Part shown: positions 45,761-55,754 of the stretch, one piece after another
How the letters are laid out: every line of letters starts with the position of its first letter
Numbering within the stretch: the first letter of the stretch is position 1
DNA from: Corythucha ciliata
Lineage: Eukaryota; Arthropoda; Insecta; Hemiptera; Tingidae
Length of the DNA: 64,000 nt
Direction: 5' to 3'
Assembly (NCBI GenBank): GCA_038030265.1
Contig: CM075941.1
Coordinates: 59,373,952 to 59,437,951 of the forward strand
Notes under the pieces: model-generated
Told to the model about the DNA's origin: nothing
Database searches by the model: none
Seen by the model: only the letters and a program-made list of their open reading frames with translations
Program-made: the position numbers and the translations under genes

Positions 45761-46326
45761 AATTTCTGCCGATCTCTGTGCAACCTTCACGAATACTGTT
45801 GGCACCTGGCACATATAGGCAACTGCCTATATTTTTCTGTCAAAATACTGTTTTAGAAAGGGAAGGGCAGGATATTTTAGGAAGGAGAAGATATCGTAGG
45901 CAAACAGCATTCAATTATATCCCCCCTCCCTGAATGGCGTCAATTTAATGAATCACTGATGGCGGAAGGGGTCAAATCAAATGCCTCTTGCCTTCTCCAT
46001 GATAAGATATCCTGTTCTCACTTACTGCCGATCTGCCTGCATCCTTCACGAATACCGTAGACAATGGCCCATGTTCCGTAAAAACATGGTTTTTGTGCAT
46101 TCTCGTGTAGTTTTCGTGAGAAACGTCAGTGGTAACATGAAATGTGAACATGCAAAAAGGAAGCTTAGAAGACGGGGAAGTTTTTGTGATACATCGAAAA
46201 TCTGTTGAGAAAGCTGTTTGGGTACAGCGATTTTTCGTAAAACGGACAAATTTTGGAGGCCACGTACAATTACGGAAAAAATGCCAGATTTCTGGGTGTT
46301 GACGATTATTTCAAGCAATAAAATGG
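45388..46326. repeat. Large inverted repeat with ~340-bp arms
   Basis: The left arm (about 45,388-45,735) and right arm (about 45,993-46,326) are reverse complements with roughly 5-8% difference by eye, separated by about 255 bp. Shared phrases include 'cattttattgcttgaaataa', 'aacacccagaaatctggcat', 'acagattttcgatgtatcac' and 'ttcatgttaccactgacgtt'. Both arms carry the same coding-like frame and the same TGA. The RNA would form a long hairpin. Confidence 0.92.
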
Positions 46327-46330
46327 CCTC

Positions 46331-46673
46331 TATCCTAAAGGAAATGTTCCGTAGTTTCTGAAAATGGCATCACGTTTTGGATTTGGTGCGATATAAGCCG
46401 AAAAAACTTAATTTCGACCTTTGGAAAATGATACATAAAATAATATTGTTGTTCATAAATTTATTACTGAAATTCTCAATGGGCTTGGAAGTTGGAACAA
46501 CAACTGGGACAACAGTTGCGACAACTGGGGCACGTAAACTTTAAAAGTTACTATACTTTCACCTATCTGAAAAATGCTGTATGAACCTATAGTACAGGTA
46601 ATATATACAGGTATAAATCTGGGAAATCGTTATTGGATTAACGTGATAATTATTTCCTATAAGTATAAATTTT
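46331..46673. other. No gene recognised
   Basis: A short repetitive phrase ('gacaactgggacaacagttg' type, 46,497-46,530) and otherwise plain AT-rich sequence. Confidence 0.4.
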
Positions 46674-46938
46674 CTATAGGTGCCGCAGATCACTGTCCTT
46701 CACCTACGTCACGAGCAGTCCCAACCGCCATTGCGCTAGACCCAGTAAGTACGTTATTAATTGTTTTTGGGTTGTGATTTTTGAGAAATCATAAACTTCA
46801 ATTTCAAAATTAACTTGCTCTGCTGCTCTACGGTGAGCAATCGGGAGCAAAGGACTGCTGGTGACGTCAGTCTCCACCCCTCCCGCCCGATGGGCAGGGG
46901 GAAATCTGCGGCACCTATAGTAAAGTTTAGTCACCTTG
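46674..46938. mobile_element. MULE-like MITE, inverted and left-truncated copy
   Basis: Reverse-complement relative of 2,848-3,125: 'ctataggtgccgcagat' at the left, 'atctgcggcacctatag' at the right, then 'agtttagtcaccttg'. The outer ~30 bp of the left end are missing or diverged. No TSD was seen, in contrast to the copy at 2,848. Confidence 0.85.
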
Positions 46939-47611
46939 GAGCCTACTATTGATAAGCTACTATTAATTAATTGATAAGCTATGAGAAATAAATGCGGTGC
47001 TATAATGAAACTAATTCCTGGAGCGCGTGAGTGCAAAAGAAGGAGCTTAGCTGAGAAGGCGGCGCCGGCGCGGCGTTCGAGGGACCCCTCCCGTACACTC
47101 CACCATGACCTCCCTGGCTTTGAGGCGGCTTTTCTTTTTGATGTCGCATTTTTCTCTTTCGGGCGACGTTTTCAGACGAAAAAAAAAAAAAAAAAAAATC
47201 ATTCCGTATTCAAGATTTTACGCTGCTTCGTGGCATAATCCAGATTTCTCCAAAAATTTATTTTTTCAAATTTTGAATTTAAAATTTTATGGGCTAGAGT
47301 CATTTTAAAAATCAGCGACCCAATTTCCTTAAAATTGTTGGCATCAATGAGTAGGAATCAATTTACAAAAACAAAATCGGCGAATTTTTGCGGCCGTGAG
47401 AGGTAGAATCGCTACGGCTATATTCCGTCTCTCTCGCACACTTGTCGTCCACTTTAGCCTTAATGGAAACGCTCGGCGTAGATTTTACGCCGATGAGGAG
47501 TCCTCACGTTGAATGATTTTCTATCAGGTTTTTGCAAAATTTTAGGTTGTTTGCGTTATTACTTAACGCTCAAGCTCAGTTTTGCATAAAAAACGTCTTT
47601 GACGTTCGGGT
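46939..47611. other. No gene recognised; contains a GC-rich patch
   Basis: A GC-rich patch (47,055-47,130) stands out from the AT-rich surroundings and is followed by a long A-run (47,180-47,198). At 47,460 'tggaaacgctcggcgtagat' resembles the inner part of the 6.3-kb element's end and is partly inverted against 50,060-50,100. Confidence 0.4.
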
Positions 47612-49487
47612 CATGGGCGTAGCTAGCGGGAGGCATGGGTGGGCAGTTGCCCTCCCCTAGAATCAAAAGCGCAGATTTCGTGGGGCAGGTGCCCACCCCC
47701 ATATTTCATAAAAAAGTTAAAATTCAACACTTTTTTAATGATTAAAACTTTCGCCGGAATTGCTCAGCAACAGAACCAATTACTCGAATTTCGCCTACTA
47801 ATAGGTACATACACCAATTTCGCTGTTTTTTTTTGTTTTGTTTTTGTTTTTTTTTGTTTTTGTTTTTTTTTTTGTTTTTGTGATGAAAATCAAATTTCGC
47901 ACATTACAATCTCTGCCTCACTAAGCAACCAGCATCACTGATTTCGACCACTAAGACATCACTTTTACTGACATTTCTTCCTCAAATGTCTTGTATTTCG
48001 ATCTATAAAACCGATTTTGCGGATTTTTCTCACTAAAAAAAACAACACATTTTCGCTTATCGGTTTCACCAAAAATCAATAATTCGCGGATGTTTTTTGC
48101 TGACTAACCGACTTGAGGGTCGGCTTAACTTTGAAACTGATTTTGCTGATTTTTCGCGCTAAAATCCCATTTTCGCAGGTACGACGCGCAATTTTGTGTG
48201 TTTTGGCTAGCAAATCGTGTTTAGCCCGCTGTGCCATCCAGACTGAGAGAGGAAATGCCAGCTCTGTTTACCGTCTCCGGTCTAAAATAAGTGCTCTGAC
48301 GATGCCTTCAGCAAAAGAAGGCGAAAGCTCAGGAAACGAAGAAGTAGAAGAATAAAAAAGCAAAAAACCCCTAAAAACATAACATTAATCAAGTTGTATG
48401 GTAATATTAATAACTCATTTTCTTCATTTTAGCCGTTAAAATGTCTCAAAAAACCGTGAAATTACGCATTTTTATTTATTATTTCAATTGCGGCCAGCAC
48501 TGGGCATAGCATAACCGCGAATTGGTGCGTTCGATCTGTCAACTTCAGCCGCAAAAGAACAGTTTTTCCTCAATTTAACCTGTGGATGAACGCAATTTCT
48601 CAACTTTAGCCACGACAATTCCACCAATCAATAACAAACAGTGACAATTTTGCCATTTCGTTTTCCCTTCAATTTTAGCAGCAAATTAGTGCGTTTCCCC
48701 AATTCTGCCTTGAGCAATTTTTTCCCCCTTCAAATTGCAGCAGTGAAAAGGTCCACATAACCCGCATGTGAGCGAATTTCATTAATTTTGACTTGGACGT
48801 TGCATCACGAAACCTTGAAATGGGTATTTTCCTCAATTTCACCTGCTAACGAACAATTTTCCTTAATTTTAGCCGTGAATATAAGCACTTTTTCAAAAAT
48901 GTACGCGCCCTTTCTCAATTGTACCCGCAAACTTGCCATATACATGTATAAAAATGGTAAATTAGCACTTTGTCGCAATGTTTACCGAGATGTTTGTTTG
49001 AGAAACCACGATATGGCGCCTTCTCTCAATTTTACCTGCGTGAATAAGCACCATTTCTCAATGTTAGCCGTGAATTGGCGATTTCCCCCAATTTTAGCCG
49101 CAAATGAGTGATTTTTCTCAATTCCACATTGAACGGGCAATTTATTTTGTCAATTTTAGCTGTGAAAAGAGCTCTATAACCCGTGAATTAGCGCATTTTC
49201 TTAATTTCGTCGCGGACTTTGCATCGTGGAAACTGCAAATTGGGATGTTTTCTCAATTTCAACCGCGAATAATGAGATTTATTTCTCACGTTTAACGTGA
49301 ATCAGCGCTATTACTCAATTTTAGCCGTGAATGGGTGTTTTTCCTCAGTCTTAGCCGCAAAATGTTCTTTCCTGGATTTCATCCGCTAACATTTTTTCTC
49401 AAGACGTTCCCCCCCCCCCCCCGGCAGACTGTGGACCTGTGCCTAGCTGGCTGCCCACCCCTTGATCACGGGCTGGCTACGCCCCTG
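47612..49487. mobile_element. hAT-like element with 8-bp TSD carrying the ~30-bp array
   Basis: The left end is CATGGGCGTAGCTAGC; the right end on the minus strand is CAGGGGCGTAGCCAGC. The flanking 8-mers gttcgggt (47604-47611) and gttcgagt (49488-49495) match at 7 of 8 positions, the hAT TSD length. Length is 1,876 bp. It holds a T/G-rich stretch (47,827-47,880), the second T-rich motif (47,880-48,180), an exon-like segment (48,246-48,354) and a ~30-bp array on the minus strand (48,430-49,390). This copy links the array to an hAT-like mobile unit most clearly. Confidence 0.85.
48246..48354 (+). pseudogene. Possible captured 3' exon inside the hAT-like element
   Basis: After an acceptor-like 'gctgtgccatccag' the plus strand is open for 36 codons to a TAA: 'TERGNASSVYRLRSKISALT', then 'MPSAKEGESSGNEEVEE'. 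The acidic, Ser-rich tail and an 'aataaaa' right after the stop would fit the last exon of a gene. I recognise no family, and a short open segment can occur by chance. Confidence 0.25.
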
Positions 49488-50298
49488 GTTCGAGTGGGGC
49501 GACTTGCGGGGCATTTGTTGGGGGGGGGGGTTAACCAAGAATTTTGGCATTTAATTATGGTAGAACAAAATCGACCCTTAAACAATGTAAACGATGAAAA
49601 ACATACATTTTCAAGAGATCGAAATTACAGTGCTTTTGGCCACACCCATACTTGACCATATATGGGCCAAAACTTGCCATTCTCCACTCGTGCAGGTAAG
49701 CAAATGCAGGAATAGTTAAATGGACACAAAGTACGCGATTACAGCCAAATGTTCACTTATGAGGTGAAACCATAAATTTCAGAGCTAAAATGTGTTTCTA
49801 CTTCATCAAATAGCCCATGACCTACTAATACCTTAGAGGGGTATAATGGAATCGCGGAGTAAAATTTACGCCGTCGCACCCACCTTATTGTAAACGGCGT
49901 ATTTTTTACGTGTCATTTTTTTTTTAAAGTACCTACAAGTTGCTTGTATGCCCTTTGTCTCGCAAAGATGGCGGTTGTTCCCTCCCCAAAAGAGCACTTG
50001 AAAGATAGCATAGCTGAAGGGAAAAACCTCCCACTCCAACACTCCGGCTTCTACTTTACGTTGAATACGTCAGGCGTAAAATATTCTCCGTGTTTCCATT
50101 CCAGGGTTAAATATTCAAAACATTTTTCTAGTGCTTCTCAAAATTTGTGCCACGAGTTCAAGTTATGGTGATAACAACAGGCATGATTCAGCAATTTATG
50201 GAATTCATTGACTAGAAAAATTACATATTTGTAGGGCATAGGGCTGAATGACATCAGCTGCTTCAGGCTAATAACTTTATCAACATCACTTTCATCAG
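49488..50298. other. No gene recognised; right end of the 6.3-kb insertion
   Basis: G-runs near 49,520. Inverted 'tttacgcc...ggcgta' phrases (49,866-50,085) belong to the subterminal region of the 6.3-kb element. After 50,110 the sequence returns to unit 2 duplicated DNA ('gtagggcatagggctgaatg'). Confidence 0.45.
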
Positions 50299-52175
50299 CA
50301 GTGGCGTAGAAAAGAATTTGTCCTGGCGGGGGAGGGATAAGATTGATATCTTGTAAGGGTGAGAGGAAGGGAGTAATTTCACATGTTAGTCATTACTCCA
50401 CCCATCCAGCACACTTTTGAATCTGGACATCTTGCTGGCCTCTGAGTTAGGGGCGATTTTGGGCTCTACCAGCTAATTAGCGCTTATTTGGCCGAGTGTA
50501 TCTTTCTTCTCAATTTCAACCGCAGATTAGTGGTTTTGCCCCACCACCTCCCATAACCATAATTTTGCGCATTTTCTCAACTTTAGCAGCAAAGTATCGT
50601 TATTATCCCGTGAGCGATTATTCTTAATTATCCACGAGTTTTGGAGTTTTCCTCAATTTTAGCAGCATATTACCGAATTATTAACTTTTTTTACCAGGGG
50701 ATTGGCACTTTTCGCAGTTTTAGCTGGAAATTAACATTTTTCTTAAATGTTTTCCACAATATGAGCCGCAAAATAGGGGGACTTTTCACGAATTGTTATC
50801 TCTTTGGTTCACCATGCGCAATGCATGAGCGATTTCACTGCGCGAATGAGTGGTTTCTTCGCCTATTGCCATAAATTGGCGCCTTATTTCAGTTTCAGCC
50901 TGAAAAGTGGCCTTCAGAATCCGAAAATTGGCGTATATTCTGTTTTTGTCGCAAATTAGAATTTTTCTCAATTTCAACCACGATATAGCGTTTTTTTTTA
51001 AAATTGTAGCGGAGACACGTCGTAGCGTTTCAAACCTGTGAATTAGCGAATTTTCTCAATTTCAGTCACAAATCGGCATTTGGCGCCATTTTAGCTGTAA
51101 ATTGGCTATTTTTCCCCCATTTTTAGCCGCGAATTAGCAATTTTCTCGATTTTTAGGCTTAAAATTAACCTTTCTCTTAATTTTGACCAGGCTGATTATT
51201 ATATTTTCTAAATATTACCCGCAAATTAGCGGTTTTCCACGTTTAACCACCGCATTAGCAAAACTTTACAACTTTTATAGGTATAGATTATTGCTTCTTT
51301 TAAGTTCTAGCCGTGATTTAGCGTATTTTTTAACATTATACTATACCATGCATGAATTTGCTATTCTTCTGAGTTTTAGGCACAAAAATGCCTTCAGAAG
51401 GTGCGAATTTAAATTATAAATGTAATTTTTTTTCAAACCAAAAAATTCACATCTATCCACTCATTTCTGTCAAAAAAAATCATCATTTTTAAATGTTGAA
51501 TTTCACGACACTTAATTTGAGAAATAGTGATGTTTCTCAATTTTAGCAGCGAATTTCCGCTTTTTATGAATTTTAGCAGCGTGGTAGCGTTCCCAACCCG
51601 TGCTTTACCTACCGAGTTTTGTCAATTCTTGCCAAGAATTGGAGTTTGACTCAATTTAAGCTACAAATTAGCAATTTTTTCCATTTTAAACTGAGAATTA
51701 GAACTTTTCCCTAATTTGAACTGAAAATTAACGTTTTTTTTTTTTTTTTTTAATTTTGCTGCGGTAATTGGTGATTTTATCAATTTTTGCCGCGAATTAG
51801 TGATTTTCTTCATTTTGAATCCGCGAATTAACGTTTTTCCGTAACTTAAGATATCTACAAATTAGCGATTTTTCCCAATTTCAGCTGTGAAATAGCGTTT
51901 TGTACTAATTCTGCGACCATTTATCATCCTATTCCCTTTTTCATACGCGAATGGGCGATTTCAGTTGTGAATTTTCCATTTTGTGTAATTTTGACTGCGT
52001 CTTTTATTTGCCAATATTATAGCGTGTTTTCTCAATTTTAAACGCGGGGTTTACCCAAATACAACACTTTTGCGTTGGTTTCCACAATTTATTCGTAGAA
52101 TGGCCTCGATGTACCGCGAATCAGCGATTTTTTTTCTTAATCTTAATCTGGAAGTTGCGTACGAAGTACCTACTG
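50299..52175 (-). mobile_element. hAT-like array element (copy A', unit 2)
   Basis: Counterpart of 35,576-37,576. It starts CAGTGGCGTAGAAAAG and ends near 'gtacctactg', where the right terminus is shortened relative to copy A. The array is on the minus strand with the same unit order. Substitutions and small indels are clearly more frequent than in the array at 38,886 versus 23,955. Confidence 0.75.
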
Positions 52176-52648
52176 CGTTGGGTCCGAAGTCCAAGGAAAA
52201 AGCTGGACGTACTCGGACCTTTTCGCGCTGCTTTGAGTCCAGAAAATCTGTTAAACCTAACTTCAAGGTGCAACGCTCTTTTTTGGCAATTTTATGGGGA
52301 TCTTTGTTATAGTACTAGTGCTTCTTCGTTCATATACTTGTAGCTCTGTGGGGGGGGGGGGGATTCCGAAACCAATGAAATCGGGAATCCAACGAAACCC
52401 CATTTGCGAAACCATCGAAAACCCAACGAAATTTTGATTTGAACGGGATTTGAGGAGACGAATCTGTAAAATCAGTGGTTGGCAGAGTTAAAATGATTAA
52501 ATCAAGTTTTATAGAGTGCCTAACGCGCATGACTGTCCAAATTATTACATTATTATGTAAAAAAATGTCTTTATTGAGCTCGGCCGTTGGTGCCTAGCCA
52601 CAACATTCCCAGTCCCTGTTTCGCCCTCACGCGGTTCTCATCAGCCGT
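52176..52648. other. Duplicated non-coding segment (unit 2)
   Basis: Matches 37,577-38,000, with a G-run at about 52,350-52,362 and an extra ~150 bp after it. No gene. Confidence 0.65.
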
Positions 52649-52772
52649 GGGGCCTTATTCCGAACAGTCGTGAAAACATGCCGCAAGCGGGATCCAAGGA
52701 CTAGAAATAACATTATCCCGCCATAGCAACCACACTTGCGGCATTTTTCCCGACGTTTCTGAATAGGGCCCC
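52649..52772. mobile_element. MITE 1 of a pair, 124 bp
   Basis: Ends GGGGCCTTATTCCGAA and 'ttctgaatagggcccc' are inverted with mismatches. Inside are 'atgccgcaagcggg' and 'cacttgcggcattt'. Absent from the matching site in unit 1 (about 38,015). Confidence 0.85.
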
Positions 52773-52882
52773 AGGTGAGCCAGTTCCTCTCTGACTCGGT
52801 TTTGCTGGGTCGGGTGGAGCGCCGGGGGTTCCCGGTTAGGGGCGGTTCATCGGCTCCGTACTCGCGGCTCAATTGCCGGGCT

Positions 52883-53015
52883 GGGGGCCTATTCTGAGTT
52901 GTCGGGAAGAAATGCCGCAAGTGCGGTTGCTATGACGGGATAATGTTATTTCTTATTCAGCGTTGTTGGATCCCGCTTGCGGCATTTTATCCCAACAACT
53001 CAGAATAGGCCCCCC
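52883..53015. mobile_element. MITE 2 of a pair, 133 bp
   Basis: Same family as 52,649-52,772: ends GGGGGCCTATTCTGAGTTGT and 'acaactcagaataggccccc' are perfect inverted copies. It is separated from MITE 1 by a 110-bp GC-rich spacer. Confidence 0.88.
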
Positions 53016-54205
53016 TATGGTCCTTATAGTTACCGCTTGGGTTAATTTTTTAACGCTAGCTCATGGTTGACCCCCAGGTCGAAACGGAGACTGGACCGCA
53101 CCTTCGGTGCAAAGGTTTCGTGATTGTTTGCGGTGGGTTCTCTCCCCAACATCCTTGTCGTTCTTTATTATGTAAACATTTTATAACGAGTCAACAGCTC
53201 TCTTTAGTTGTAAATATAATTAAAACAAAAAGCGAAAGAAAACGATAACCAATATAACGCTTGCAAAACTGAAAATTTTGTACCTAAGAACCGATTATTC
53301 GCCTCCATTTGCCCCACCCAGGGCCGAAACTAGGGAGGGACCATCCTAATTACTGATTACGATGGAACTACTGATCGAATTTTGGATATGCTCATGAATT
53401 TGAAAACAGAAAAACAACCTACTGGGTGCCATAAGCTCGAAAAATGAATTTTGTAATTTTTCATCAAGTTGATACGCTAAATAATTAATAAAAATTTAAG
53501 AAATCGAAAAAGGGCTTGATAGCTCAAATTTTGGTTGCCCACCAAGTGATTTCGCATTGAAACATTTTGAAACATTTTGATTTCCACAGAGTTGAGGAGT
53601 AAAATAGACGATACGGCCGTCGTGAGATTCTCCTTAAGGTGGGGTTTCTTCGACTCCTTCCTAGTCGTCCCTCGCCTGAACTTCGCCCATAAATTTTGGC
53701 TCCATTTCTGCACCAATATTCGATTTCAAAGTCTAATTTTAATCTTCAGGAAGTTCTACAGTAACGTTAGATCTTGCTTCAGGGCCACATGTGTAATACA
53801 AGAAAAAGAAAATTATGAAGGAAGCTAAAAATCCCTATCCGAATCCGCCCTCAATGTACCAGGCTCCATTCTTTTCTACAGGTTCTCCCACTTCAAGGGG
53901 GGAAAACCGTTGGCGGAATCCAACGACAAGGCGCGGCAACTATTTACCCGCTTTTCGGATAAAAAAAATCGCCTCGACACCTCACCAGTTTGTCACTCTA
54001 GCATGTTAAATGTACAGTCCCTCGCGGTTGTTTCTCCCCGAGAAGGCGAAAAGCGTTTTTCGCATTCCGCCATCGCAGTATGTCACTGCACTTAGGCCCT
54101 ATGGTTGGTGGTGGAATAACTTCTAATGCGGGGGTGCCAAACTAAAATTCTCGGCGGGCCGCATGAGTCCCCTCCCCCCCCACTCATTTTGTTATTGAAA
54201 CAGAT
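53016..54205. other. Mostly unit 2-specific sequence, no gene recognised
   Basis: 53,230-53,320 matches 38,030-38,095; the rest has no counterpart in unit 1. The minus strand of 53,640-53,715 resembles part of 25,600-25,690 ('cataaattttggctc' and 'ttaaggtggggtttc'). Near 54,127 'ggtgccaaact...ggcgggccgcatga' looks like a decayed hAT end. No convincing coding region. Confidence 0.4.
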
Positions 54206-54366
54206 TTGGACAAATTCCGGGCCAAATCATCATTAAGTAGCACAAGGAAATGGATACAACTTTCAGATTTTACGTCGGAATAACTGTCAGACGTTTTCTT
54301 CTTGGATAGGAATGCCATCGCTGGAATACAGACTCGTAACTCGTAACAGAATATTATTATGAAATT

Positions 54367-55169
54367 TCAGGAATTAATACAAGCAGTAAAGAAACTTGGA
54401 AACCAATACAGAGGTTCCTCCTCATTTTGTGTATCCAACCAGGCAAACCCCTCCGCCAAAACACCCTGCAACGCTGTGGTCGATCGTTGCTCCGTCCATC
54501 CAAGAACACCCACAAGACTACTCAGGGAGACAAATCCAGCCTCCGAGGCAATAGCCAGAAGGCTCGTTTGATCTGTGCTCAGCTCAGCAGGAACCGACTG
54601 AACCACTGTTTGACCATCGGCTACTGGTAGCACCTTTTAAGAAATGATGAATAGTGTCATTCGAGATCAAAACACTTAACAAATCAAGAAGTCTGTACCT
54701 TGAATCCATTGCCGAATATGTTCAGCTTCTTGGCAGCGACGAGAATATCCTCCGTTGTCACTTCCTGAGCCGCCCGTCCTCTCGATTTCAACAGTTTCGA
54801 GCGAAGCTCGTCCAAACCAATGAGACCGCCGTTTTTTTCACTCGTCGCCAAACACACTTCGACAATCTGAACACTCAGTTCGTAGTAAAAATCGCCGATG
54901 TTTAGAATCGACCAAAACCCTTTGTTCGACGCCAGTGGGTCGACACCGATAGCTGAGCACATCTCTTGAAATTGTCGCCTAAACTTTGGATTCCTTTTAA
55001 TTTCCGACCTGTGATTGGCGGCGAACTGTTCCAATTTGACGCGAAATGCTTCCAGTTGTTTGCCCAGGACGTCGAGCTCCCTTTCTTGTAGTTCCGTTCC
55101 TTTGTCTTTGTACCTTTCCTGTTCTAGTTTTTGTTTTTGTATAGCTCCGACGCCGGCCCGTCGCCTCAT
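54367..55169 (-). CDS. SNF8: Vacuolar-sorting protein SNF8 (ESCRT-II subunit VPS22), intact, two exons
   Basis: SNF8/VPS22 is the core subunit of ESCRT-II, which acts on endosomal membranes to sort ubiquitinated cargo into multivesicular bodies and recruits ESCRT-III. Exon 1 is 55,169-54,699 (157 codons). A 65-bp intron follows (donor GTACAG, acceptor ttaaaag). Exon 2 is 54,633-54,367 (88 codons plus stop). The 245-residue product is close to the roughly 250 expected. Family landmarks in order: a MRRRAGVGAIQKQKL start, a helical 'LGKQLEAFRVKLEQFAANH' stretch, 'MCSAIGVDPLAS', 'GFWSILNIGDFYYELSVQIV', then winged-helix segments with 'QSVPAELSTDQT' and a final 'GFAWLDTQNEEEPLYWFPSF'. No breaks seen. 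Further in-frame ATGs upstream (55,232) lack family similarity. Confidence 0.96.
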
Positions 55170-55272
55170 TTTTTGATTTTTTTTTTTAATTCTTCGCTTG
55201 AATAAATCACAAAACGCACTCGCTACAAACAAAACAAGACATTTTCAAGTAGTAAAGCAAAGTGATGGTTTA

Positions 55273-55416
55273 TCAAAGCGCAGTTGATAAAACTATCAAG
55301 TCGAAGAATGCTCCTAAGGCGGCCGAGAGGTGCTGCGAATCAGCGGAAAGCCAACGAGCCCACATCCCTAACGGTTTCTCTAACGTCTCTTCGTTCACCA
55401 AATCAACGGTTTTCAT
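55273..55416 (-). CDS. Small ORF upstream of SNF8, 47 codons
   Basis: An ATG-started minus-strand frame reads MKTVDLVNEETLEKPLGMWA, then 'RWLSADSQHLSAALGAFF' and a TGA. It lies about 100 bp upstream of the SNF8 start on the same strand. Its composition and codon pattern look protein-like and unlike the AT-rich flanks. It could be a short exon of another gene, an upstream ORF in the SNF8 leader, or chance. I do not recognise it. Confidence 0.3.
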   Translation of the reverse strand: MKTVDLVNEETLEKPLGMWARWLSADSQHLSAALGAFFDLIVLSTAL

Positions 55417-55754
55417 TATAATTCATTTATAAATGTTGCGTAAGCACTTCAAATCAAGTAAAAATTATTCCTCGCAAGAAATAAATTGATGAAAGAAAAT
55501 CTTGAGTGCATGATGCACAACAGACATCATGGAAACAAACTACAGAATTCCCTTTGTTCGATCTGCCAAAAACCCAAACTCAGAACTTTTACGTTACGAA
55601 CACTGAAATTGCAAATTAGAGTGATTTTAAATGTTAAGGCCGATTTTTCAATAGTTATCGTTAAACGTAAATCGTTCAAAAATACGGGCAATCTTTTGAT
55701 TAATTTTTAACTAATGTCAGGTTAAGAGCGAAAACCTGCAATTTCGGCACTTTG

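Larger units (their letters stand above)
43849..50106. mobile_element. 6.3-kb insertion with piggyBac-like ends, private to unit 2
   Basis: The left end CCCTGGAATGGAAAC and the complement of the right end (gtttccattccaggg) are inverted copies. TTAA follows the right end (50107-50110). Unit 1 has the empty site 'cccaattaaatatt' at 29,908. The left flank reads 'cccaaa', so the left TTAA has probably lost three bases. Ends starting CCC at a TTAA target are characteristic of piggyBac. No piggyBac transposase was seen. Nested inside are a MITE (44,044), an unknown split ORF (45,046), a MULE-like MITE copy (46,674) and an hAT-like element (47,612). Confidence 0.65.
38886..54797. repeat. Tandem segmental duplication, unit 2 (15.9 kb)
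   Basis: Collinear with 23,955-38,885. Private insertions are 43,849-50,106 (6.3 kb, TTAA-type), a MITE pair with flanks at about 52,649-53,230, and 53,323-54,197. Removing the private segments from both units leaves about 8.2 kb in each, as expected for one tandem duplication. The right end continues into the undisturbed SNF8 exon 1. Confidence 0.88.

Noticed and set aside
45502..46318. Minus- and plus-strand frames within the inverted repeat arms (for example 45,502-45,738 and 45,981-46,208)
   Set aside because: They are alternative-frame shadows. The frame continuous with the upstream spliced exon is the better coding candidate.
47055..47130. GC-rich patch as a CpG island or promoter
   Set aside because: No gene begins beside it and no promoter motif is recognisable; it may be a piece of another repeat.
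54427..54630. Plus-strand frame opposite SNF8 exon 2 (also 38,515-38,718)
   Set aside because: Antisense shadow of a conserved exon; no independent similarity.
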